From Salminus brasiliensis (Eukaryota; Chordata; Actinopteri; Characiformes; Bryconidae), in NCBI RefSeq assembly GCF_030463535.1, contig NC_132896.1:32582477-32646476 (forward strand): a DNA stretch of 64,000 nucleotides, given 5' to 3'. Every line of letters starts with the position of its first letter. The first letter of the stretch is position 1. The position numbers and the translations under genes are program-made. The notes under the pieces are model-generated. The model was not told where the DNA came from. It saw nothing but the letters and a program-made list of their open reading frames with translations, and made no database searches. Shown here piece by piece: positions 37,771 through 47,599 of the stretch.

Positions 37771-37994
37771 GGTTATCCAGACAAAAGCAGCATAAATCTC
37801 TTTTTGAACCCTATGATGAGCAAAATGGGCAAAGAAAAGAATCTGACCACTCGGCTCAGAACATCTCCAGAGCATCAGGCAGGTCTTGGTGTGTTCCCAA
37901 GATGCATTGGTCAGTACCTACCAAAAGTGGCCCAAACCCAGAAGAGCTACTACAGAAACTGCTGAAAAGGTTAATGCTGTCTTGTGAAGTCCAG

Positions 37995-38084
37995 GGCCTC
38001 AGCATCTGCTTAAATGCTGCCAATCAGCTGAGAACGAAGAGTGGAAACAGTTTGTACTCTGACCTGGAATACTTCAAAGTGTGA
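37995..38084 (+). pseudogene. Orphan NITR last tail exon with two intact ITIMs
   Basis: A phase-0 acceptor (CCAG) is followed by 29 codons and TGA. The end, SGNSLYSDLEYFKV, matches SGDSVYSEVSYFTI of genes 2 and 4. Both tyrosines keep full ITIM context (SLYSDL, LEYFKV). The following 3' sequence also resembles those genes (GTGTGATGTGAGAACAC). No TM, I or complete V exon remains upstream, so it belongs to a broken gene. Confidence 0.7.
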
Positions 38085-38646
38085 TGTGAGAACACTTTTG
38101 AACAGTTTTAGAGCGTGTGGTCACTAAAGTCTTTCGCTTGATAAACATAGACGTGGTCAGACTGATGGTGCCTGATTGTGTGCCCTGATGGAAGTTTTGT
38201 ATATATCTTTCTTTCCTTTTTTATCTGCTTTGACAGAAATAACTTTTCAGTGGTTAAACTAAAGTGTGATCACGCTTCAACAACCCGATGTGAAGTGATG
38301 TGAAGTGGTGATGGAAACAAATAACTAAGTTAGCTTCACTTCACTTAGTAGCTATTTTATATATTATTTTTAAAATGTTATTTTTTAAACTGTAACACAT
38401 TTCCATTATACAACTTAGACAATATTTTTAAAGCCTGAGTAGACTGATAAATCACTGTGCTGATCAGTTATTTGTCTCAGTAATACTGAGCTCTACTAAA
38501 GCCTGAGTAGACTGATAAATCACTGTGCTATTTCTGAAATTCTAGGGCATGACGTTCTAATCTATTAATCTATTCCAGTCAGGATGATTCACAAGTAATA
38601 ATTCACAAGTAATAATTCAAAACTCATTTTAATGACATAAAAAAAT

Positions 38647-38652
<6 letters not shown>

Positions 38653-38695
<43 letters not shown>
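38653..38695. repeat. (TA)n microsatellite
   Basis: About 21 TA units. Confidence 0.93.
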
Positions 38696-38698
<3 letters not shown>

Positions 38699-39549
38699 TA
38701 TAGAATATTATATAATATAAATTACATTATTTATATTATATTTCAAATTTGTAATACCAATTGTAATTGCCCATATAAATAAATTATATTATTATATTAT
38801 ATTTCAAATATTAAGATGAACAGCTATCAGTCAGCACTGTTGGAGTGTTTTCAGCTGCTTCACTTTTCAAATTGCACATACCTAGGATCCTAAACCCCAG
38901 GATAAAAGTGAATTACTTAGGCAGTATAAACAATATTTCAGATGTTACCATCTGAAATTTGAATGTCACCATCTGTTTGCTACAAGCAAGTAAAATTTTA
39001 GGCCTACTTTGTTGTTTTGTGTTGCTTTGAGAAGTGATAGAGATAGATAAACACAGTATGAGGAAGAGAAAGAGGGATTATGACTGGTAGGGAAGGAGGT
39101 GGTGAAGGAGGAGCTCCAACCCAACCCATTTCTACAGTTGTTCCATTGCCAAAAAAGGTTCACACATCACTGCTATAGATGGTTTCAGGAAAGGATCATC
39201 TAAGTTTTCAATTACCTTCAACCTTTAAACCTCTCAATGATGCTCAGCACCTTGCTCAGAGTGTGGCAGACCACCATGGTGGAGAGTCTAAGTGGCTGCT
39301 TCAGTGTCGATCTCTTCACATGTGAATGTCAGTGTTGATATGAGAGTCTGTGGTGGCCTGAGCTGCTAACACACTTCAACCTGTTTGATGAAACTGGTGC
39401 TAAGAAGAGAGGTCAGCCCCTTTCATTCAGATCTTGACAGACCTTGTTGTGGGTTTTACAGGTTTGATGACTGAGGTCTACTTGAGGAGCAGGAACAAAG
39501 AAAGGTGGTCAGACTGACCCAAGTGGCAAAGGGTTGTGGCTTTACAGGC

Positions 39550-40137
39550 ATTAGCCACAATAGTGTAAACACCTCTCTTCATATTCTCCTCATATTGTGT
39601 TCAGAATTCATGATAAATAGACCAATAGAAATGCTCCAAAATGACATCAATTGATTTTTAAAGGTTTTAGAGATAGAAGGTTTTGTCTTGACTCCAGGGT
39701 TCTTTAAATTAAAATGTTATGAAATGTTACATAAGCAATATTGATTCGGGAACCTCTGGAAGTGAAGTCAGACTCCAGAGATTGCACTGTTTCATCTAAA
39801 TTTAAATTAAAACTCAAAATAACAATTTTCTCAGAATATTTTCGGCTTAGTTTTGAAACAAGCCTCAATAAAGCCACTCTGCACTTCTGATCAAGGGCAA
39901 AAAGTCCAAGATCATTGATTTGGGGTCTGGCTGGTCTCAAGACTGGTCTTGAGTATCACAATTGGTGGAAATTTTGCAACAGTGTATTAAACAGTCGTGC
40001 TCAACAGGTGTGATTTACCCTTTATTTACCAACTGATCAACTGATTGTCAACAGATTTCAACAGTGAGATATTTATTCATGTAGCCAATGAAAAACCCAT
40101 TATCATCATATTGTGCACATTCAAATACCATATACCC
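39550..40137. repeat. Direct repeat flanking gene 7, left copy
   Basis: Recurs downstream of gene 7 in two pieces: about 43800-44148 and 45372-45618, split by about 1.2 kb. It contains the uninterrupted target of the Tc1 insertion that ends the right copy (ACCATATACCC near 40127). Confidence 0.75.
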
Positions 40138-40514
40138 ACATGTTTGTGGACATTCCTTGCAATAAATGCAATTGAGCTACTTGAAATTGCCTCTATTGCT
40201 AATACACATGTGCAAAGGCACACACTCAGCTTATCTAGTGCCTTTGGAGAAGCACGGCCAATACCTTAATACTTTTAATTGTGGAAGAAACAATGAATGA
40301 GCAGGCGTCCCAATTCTTTTGTCCATTTAGTGTATATTATTGTGTTCAGATGTATTTAGGAAACGCAGAATCTAGCAGATTTTGTTTTTTTTATCACAAC
40401 ATGTTTATGAAACCAAAACTGTAACTGATAATGCTCAAAATAGATGAAGTGTTCTGTTGGCCAAATATGTGTTAATCAAGCAGTGTTAAAAAAAAAGAAA
40501 AAATGAAAACCCTT

Positions 40515-40590
40515 GTGACTTTTCACAGCCAATCAAGTTAAGTTCATGGGTCCTGCCAGTTATTTTGGCTCTTTGGTCAGTTGCTTCCTC
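40515..40590 (+). promoter_or_regulatory. Gene 7 proximal promoter
   Basis: GTGACTTT starts at 40515, CCAAT lies at 40529-40533 (107 bp before the ATG), and CTTCCTC lies at 40584-40590. Confidence 0.55.
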
Positions 40591-40635
40591 TCCAAGTCTG
40601 CTTCAGTGAAGATCTCTGGAGTTTCTTGTACAGTC

Positions 40636-43347
40636 ATGTCTCTGATATTGATTCTCATTTTGTCTCTTCAGATAATCTGTAAGATTTTGAGCTTTTTACT
40701 ACATTATTTAGTGTTTTAAAGTTGAGTACTCTGGGTTTACTGTGAACTGTGCTTTCTGAAATATCAGTTACTGTATTCTTTCTCAGCTGAGCTCTTAACC
40801 TCTTTTATCCTGCAGATCCGGCTCAAGCTGCAGACCATTATGAGCCATTTGTATCAGTTAAGTCTGGTGAAAATGTGACTCTTCACTGTAAAGAAAAGCT
40901 TGATCAAGACTCTAGGGTTTGGGTTTGGTACAGACAGAGAGCGGGACAGGAGCCTCAAGAAGTGGCAACACAGTTAAAAAACAGAGATCCCATTCATCCA
41001 TCAGAAAAATTTAAGATAAAGGAACACTTTTCTCTGACTATTAAAGGAGCTACTAAAGATGATGAAGGGATGTATTTCTGTGGAAAAGGCGACGGGAACA
41101 CGCTTAAGTTTTTTAATGGCACATTTTTAGCTGTGACAGGTAACAGAACTGATGTTTTGAATGTCATATGTCTGAATTACTGTCTGTAATAATTTACAGT
41201 CTATTTATTTGTAGCATCTCAGTGTTTTGTTTATAATTATACATTATAAAACCCACCCTGTGCTTCAATATCACCATATTGAACTGACAATTATGTTTTG
41301 ACAAACCAAGTCTTTATTCTATTGACCAGGTCATCCTCAGTTAAAGATCTCGGTGCTGCAGACTCCAGTCTCAGCATCGGTTCCTCTGGGAGAAAATGTG
41401 ACTCTGCAGTGCACGGTCCGCCCTGAGAACCGAGCAGCAGAACTGCAAGTGCTCTGGTTCAGATCTGCTGCAGGACGATCCTTTCCTGAGATCATCTACA
41501 CTCATCACAACAGCAGCCGTCAGTGTGAGATCAGCTCTTCTAAAGACGGCTGTGTTTTCAGCTTCACCAAGAACATCAACAACAGTGAAGATACTGGAAC
41601 TTACTACTGCGCTGTGTCCAGCTGTGGAAATATCATTATTGGGAATGGAACAGCAGTCAGATTGAGTAAGCTACTATTAGTCATTGATCGTTTATGCAAT
41701 GAAGGCAAATCAAGGAATGGAGGACATTCGTCAGCTGAAATAATTGCTGTTCAGTGTAATATTAAATTAGTAATTTATTATCAATCCTAAGAAAACGTTG
41801 ATGTGCATTGTTTGTTCTTTGCTTTTGGAACTGAATCTAAAACTGTAGTTTCAGTTCAATATGATGATATTGAAGCACTGGGTGGGTTTTATAATGTATA
41901 ATCTAAAAACGTATAGTTTGTTGACGTATTACATTAAGATTTTATTGAGGAATTTTTCTTACAGTTTTAATGTATTTATGTATTGTCTCATAGAGGATCC
42001 TGTAGATTCCATTGTGATCCTTCTGGGAGTTGCTTTGGGAGTGTGTGTGGCTGTGATCGTTACTCAGTCCATTGTGTTTTGTAAAAGGAGAAAAGGTGAG
42101 TTTTAGAAGTTAGTAGATTTTTTTAGTTCAGTTCATTTGTTTTGACTTGACTTTTTCTTTAAACCCTAAAATAATTCAGTAAAACAATTCCTTTATTCTC
42201 ATGTAAATTTGTATTAATTGGTTTAGTATATGATTAACAATAGGGTCAACATATTGTTATATAGATGATATTCTTACAATAATATATAATCAATATTATT
42301 ATAAGAATTTTAACATTTAAAACCAAGTGTCCCAGAGTCTTAAAAAATAACGGTTCTTACATTGTTCTTAACTTGCATGTACGGTTCTAGAAAAAAATCT
42401 TATAAAGTAAAGAATCCTTGCCTTAAACTCAGGTTCTTTAACATTTAAGACCAGATTTAACATCAAACAGTCTTAAAAACAAAGATTCCTGGATTGTTCT
42501 TGGTAAGAACGTACAGTTCTAAAGAAAATAAATCTGTATAGACTGTTACCTGCTATAGAAGTGCTTTAATATTTAACCCTATCAGACTTAACATCTCACA
42601 TGCAGTCTTAAAATTAAGGTTCCTAAATTGTTCTTGGTTTAAACATACCCTAACTAACATCTCACACTTCAAGAAATGTCAAACTTCAATAAAGTTTCTA
42701 AATTGCTCTTGGTTACATACAGTTCTAAGAAAAAAAAAGAATAAAAATATTTACTGGTCATTTAACCTTTACATTATGCTGATTTTGTTTTTAAACAAAC
42801 ACACACAAAAAAAAAAATGATAATGTTTTATCCCAGTTCAATATTGTTTTACAGAACCGCATGTTTATACCAGGATGCATTTATGTCATGAACCTTTTTT
42901 ATATTTAAGACTGTAAGACAATCACATCTAATAGTGCTAACAGTAAATGAAAATACTTGGACAGAATGTTATTTGACACTAAAGTAACATTCCAACCAAT
43001 GATGGTACTATACATTGTTTTCCCACTGTAGGGAAATCTACAAACAGCCGTCAAAGGTCGGTCACTGAGAACCCACCCAGTCAGGTACTACCTATGTGTC
43101 CTCTTGTGCTTTTAGAAGATAAGCCATGATGCACTGATTCTCTTTAAACTCACCTTGACTTTTCTAACCACTGAACATCCCTGTGTCTTTGTTCCAGCAG
43201 GATCATGAAGCTGCTGGGATGAATTATGCTTCCATACAATTCAAAGAGCGGAAACCTAAACACGGGAAACAGAGGAGAGAACCGCCTGAAGACGTGGTGT
43301 ACTCTCATGTGAGCCACGCTGCTACTGCTCATCGCTCAAACCGCTAA
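40636..43347 (+). CDS. nitr: Gene 7: NITR, mosaic of types, inhibitory
   Basis: Exons 40636-40678 leader, 40816-41139 V, 41330-41665 I, 41994-42095 TM, 43032-43084 and 43201-43347 tail; 334 aa. The V exon is almost base-identical to gene 2 up to about the YFCG codon. The last part (GNTLKFFNGTF) then follows gene 4. The I exon does the same: gene 2-like front, then the gene 4 ending GNGTAVRL. Leader, TM (uncharged, then CKRRKG) and tail belong to neither. The tail has MNYASI (Met at -2, so a weak ITIM) and VVYSHV (canonical). The last exon has a CAGCAG acceptor; starting at 43201 gives D-H-E, at 43198 adds one Gln. Confidence 0.87.
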
Positions 43348-43709
43348 TTCTCTTTCCTTATGTAAACCAGACTGAGGTTTGCAGATATTCTGATATACTG
43401 ATAAGACGTTTTAATGTTTTACAACAATTTGTGAAAAATTGACTAATAGAAATGTTGTACAGTGATTTGCAGTGGAATCTCTTTACATTGAGGTACACTC
43501 TATAAAAAGCTTTATAGAACCAAAATAATTCATGTATGTGAATGTAAATTGGTTAAAGGATTCTTTGCAGTAGTGAAACATGTTTTACAAATTGGTTCTA
43601 TATAGCACCAGAGAGTATTATTATAAGTCACTAGTTTGAGTCAAAGAAACCTTTTCAGTGACAAATAGAACTTTTCTTTTCTACATGTATGTTAAATTAA
43701 GAACAAGTG

Positions 43710-43718
43710 TTATTATTA

Positions 43719-43759
<41 letters not shown>

Positions 43760-43770
43760 GTTATTTTTAG
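43710..43770. repeat. (ATT)n microsatellite
   Basis: Imperfect run of about 18 ATT units. Confidence 0.9.
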
Positions 43771-43799
43771 TGTTATTATTTTAAATATAATTATGTATG

Positions 43800-45618
43800 C
43801 ATTAGCCACAATAGTGTAAAAACTTCTCTCTTCACATTCTACTCATATTGTGTTGAGAATTCATGATAAATGGACCAATACAAATGCTCCGAAACGACTT
43901 GATTTCTATTAAATTTATAAAGGTTTTCTTTCTTCTCAAAGTTGTTTTAGAGATAGAAGGTTTTGTCATGAGGGTTCTTTAAATTAAAATGTTATGAAAT
44001 GTTACATAAGCCATATTGATTCAGGAACCTCTGGAAGTGAAGTCCAGAGCACTATTCCATCTAAGTTTAAACTAAAACTCAAAATAACAACAATTTTCTC
44101 TGAATATTTCCTGTTTAGTTTTGAAGCCTCAATAAAGCCACTCTGCACATCCAGCCTACCTCTTCATTACAGTTTATACTGAGACATGTTTTACTTGTGT
44201 ATTTTATTCATGATCATTTGCTCAGGTTCTTTACAGATATCATGTGAATTTATTCATTTAAATCTTTGATGATACATGTCTTTGCCACAGACTGATAGAA
44301 AAAAAGAAAATAATGCCTTTTGTTTATAATGATATGATAATGAAAGAACAAATAATTGACATTATTTATTTATTTTATGTAATTACCTGTACCTTTACTT
44401 TAATTAACTGCATTTTACTGTGCAGGTTGTACTTCAACGTCACCTTGTTGCTGCAGGAGTGCTACCATGTGGTCAGTGTTTGACAATAACATGAAAATTG
44501 AAGTTTTGAACAAAATCATAAAAGATAATAACTATCTTACAGGGTTTACTACACAGCCCAAACAGGATACAGCCTTATAGCTTACTAACTTACTAATAAA
44601 ACTAGTTGACTCCTGTTCTTTCAAACCAAACCACAAGCTGTGACGTTCTGCAGCTTGTGTAATGACTACAAAAAAAAAAGTATGTACTGAGATGTTTACC
44701 CTCCCTAAACTCTCTGAAACTGAACATCATCTCCAACAAGCTGGGGGCGGGGGGTGGCTAACAAGGCAAGCATCTCATCTTCCTTCAAGCCACATGAAGC
44801 TACATCACAACTTTTCAAACTGCTGGAAATACAATGTTTCTGACAGCACATGCAAAGTAAATTCTGTTTACATTGTTTGACTGGGGAACGGGGTCAACCT
44901 ACCCACCCAGAGAGAATGAGGTCAGTTCTACCAGAAGACTCGGGAGACATTTGGGTAGTAAATTATCAATTTAGTCTTAAAAGATAATGAGATGAGAACA
45001 ATGTTAGCAAAGTTGTTAGCAAACTGTTGATTGACTTTGGCGTAGGCCCTGCCATCAGCCCAGGTCTTGCAACATTAGGACTTAGATCGCAGATCCTGCT
45101 GAACTTGCAGGCTGATGGGTGGAGCCTACACCCTGAAAGCTGTCTGGACCAACCTGGTGTTGGTGGTGGTGAAAGGGAGGAAGAGGGAGAGATGTGAGAT
45201 CAAAAAGCAACAATGAAAGCATGTAATTAGAAGTATTTTAACACATGTAGAGGCTGGTGATTGGCTGATTAGAACTTTTACTAGAGCTTTCATTTATACT
45301 TTTTTAGACTGCTGACAGATGACTGTGGCATAGCTGGGGTTCCAGCTCAAAATCTCACACAAACGATGTGGAGATCAAGGGCAAAAAGTCCAAGATCATT
45401 GATTTGGGGTCTGGCTGGTCTCAAGACTGGTCTTGAGTATCACAAATGGTGGAAATTTTGCAACAGTGTATTAAACAGTCGTGCTCAACAGGTGTGATTT
45501 ACCCTTTATTTACCAACTGATCAACTGATTGTCAACAGATTTCTACAGTGAGATATGTATTAATGTAGCCAATCAAAAACATATTATTATCATATTGTAC
45601 ACATTCAAATACCATATA
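43800..45618. repeat. Direct repeat flanking gene 7, right copy (split)
   Basis: 43800-44148 and 45372-45618 together match 39550-40137. The break falls after CACTCTGCAC, and the insert between the two halves has no counterpart on the left. Confidence 0.7.
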
Positions 45619-46943
45619 CAGTGGGAAAAGAACGTATTTAGTCAGTCACCAATTGTGCAAGTTCTCCCACTTAAAAAAATGAGAGAGGCCTGTAATTGAC
45701 ATCATAGGTAGACTCAACTATGAGAGACAAAATGAGAATCACATTGTCTGATTTTTAAAGAATTTATTTGCAAATAATGGTGGAAAATAAGTATTTGGTC
45801 GCCTACAAACAAGCAAGATTTCTGGCTGTCACAGACCTGTAACTTCTTCTTTAAGAGGCTTCTCTGTCCTCCACTCATTACCTGTATTAATGGCACCTGT
45901 TTGAACTGGTTAACAGTATAAAAGACACCTGCCCACAACCTCAAACAGTCACACTTCAAACTCCACTGTGGTGAAGACCAAAGAGCTGTCGAAGGACACC
46001 AGAAACAGAACTGTAGACCTGCACCAGGCTGGGAAGACTGAATCTGCAATAGGCAGCAGCTTGGTGTGAAGAAATCTACTGTGGGAGCAATAATCAGAAA
46101 ATGGGAGACCTACAAGACCACTGCTAATCTCCCTCGATCAGGGGCTCCACGCAAGATCTCAGCCCGTGGGGTTCAAAATGATCACAAGAACGGTGAGCAA
46201 AAATCCCAGAACCACACGGGGGGACCTAGTGAATGACCTGCAGAAAGCTGGGACCAACGTTACAAAGTCAAGTCAAGTCAAGTCAAATTTATTTGTATAG
46301 CGCTTTTTACAACTGTTGTCGTCACAAAGCAGCTTTACATAATTAGTACTTAACAAAGGCTACCGTTAGTAACACACTATGCCGCCAGGGACTCAGATCT
46401 TGCAGTGCCAGACGTGTTCCCCTGCCTAAGCCAGTACATATCCGGGCATGTCTGAAGTTTGCTAGAGAGCATTTGGAAGTTCCGGAAGAGTTTTGGGAGA
46501 ATGTCTTAGAGATGAAACCAAAGTAGAACTGTTTGGTACAAACACAACTCGTTGTGTTTGGAGGAGAGTAAATGCTGAGTTGCATCCAAAGAACACCATA
46601 CCAACTGTGAAGCATGGGGGCGGCAACATCATGCTTTGGGGCTGTTTCTCTGCAAAGGGACTAGGACGACTGGTCCGTGTACATGAAAGAATAAATGGGG
46701 CCATGTATTGTGAGATTTTGAGTGCAAACCTCCTTCCATCAGCAAGGGCATTGAAGATGAAACATGGCTGGGTCTTTCAGCATGACAATGATCCCAAGCA
46801 CACTGCCAGGGCAACAAAGGAGTGGCTTTGTAAGAAGCATTTTAAGGTCCTGCAGTGGCCTAGCCAGTCTCCAGATCTCAACCCCATAGAAAACCTTTGG
46901 AGGGAGTTGAAAGTCCATGTTGCCCGCTGACAGCCCCAAAACA
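45619..46943 (+). mobile_element. Tc1/mariner-like transposon, 3' truncated
   Basis: Begins with CAGTGGGAAAAG right after TA, the Tc1 target, and has an ITR-like first 100 bases. A transposase reading frame follows: KTKELSKDTRNRTVDLHQAG near 45972, frameshifted soon after, then an open stretch at 46493-46930 with [31 protein letters not shown]. The catalytic Asp of the second motif and Glu of the third are present (DD34E type). The frame ends early (HVAR stop), homology stops near 46943, and the right ITR is missing, so it is dead. An 85-base foreign insert lies inside it. Confidence 0.85.
46268..46352. mobile_element. Short element nested in the Tc1 relic
   Basis: Interrupts the transposase frame between ACAAAG (46262-46267) and a second ACAAAG (46353-46358), a 6-bp target duplication. 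The insert contains AAGTCAAGTC repeats and TTTATTTGTATAGCGCTTTT, a very common fish interspersed repeat. I cannot assign its class. Confidence 0.75.
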
Positions 46944-47500
46944 AATGTAAAACAATTCCTGGAATGCAGTGAATGTCAATGCATTAAGACTTTATAAGTT
47001 TATAAACAAAGGTATCAGTCTGAAATATCTAATATCCAGTCTATCAGGATGTTCTGTAAAGTATAATTGTGATTAAGTATTGTATTAGATTAAACAGGAC
47101 ATGTATAATAAAGGTCCAAGCATGCATGCCAAAGAAATGATGCAACAGCAATATTTATTATGTTAAAATATATATAATATTTTAACCTAATTAAAGTACA
47201 TTACAATACATTTAATTACTCACAGTAATGGATTAATCACAATAATAAATCACAGTAATGAACTAAAAAAAAAATCAGTTTGCCTGTTCAGGGTGTTTAA
47301 AAAGTATAAAAGAACATAGCCATTTACTGTCAATAGTCTTAATGCTAGCCTAAAACAGGCCTGCACTCCAAAAACAAGAAAACTGCAAATCTATATATTG
47401 TCAAAAAATGTATATACAGGATATATCAGGGCCAGAGGACGTCCGGTGACCTAATAAGGTTATGGGAAGCAGACAGATAAAATCATGTAGCTTATTTCAG

Positions 47501-47583
47501 CCAATGAGGATGAACCACACAAGCAAATACAGCTCAGTGCTTCCATTTTTTCTTTACTTTCACTGGTTTCCTTCAAGTTGAAC
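47501..47583 (+). promoter_or_regulatory. Gene 8 proximal promoter
   Basis: CAGCCAATGAGG with CCAAT at 47501-47505 (99 bp before the ATG), then AAATACAGCTCAG and TTTCCTTC at about 47576-47583. The GTGA element is replaced by ATGTAG. Confidence 0.5.
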
Positions 47584-47599
47584 TGGCTTCTGTTTTGGC

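Larger units (their letters stand above)
36153..40635. other. Region between genes 6 and 7
   Basis: Apart from the broken NITR pieces, the SINE and the repeats listed separately, it holds a (TA)n run and, at about 39550-40137, a segment that recurs downstream of gene 7. The promoter of gene 7 is at the right end. Confidence 0.55.
43348..47599. other. Region between genes 7 and 8
   Basis: Holds an (ATT)n run, the split right copy of the gene 7 flanking repeat, a 1.2-kb insert of unknown origin (about 44149-45371), a truncated Tc1-like element with a nested insertion, and A/T-rich sequence before the gene 8 promoter. No NITR exon is seen. Confidence 0.55.

Noticed and set aside
43710-43770. 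Possible CRISPR-like or regular array from ATT units
   Set aside because: A plain trinucleotide microsatellite with no spacers.
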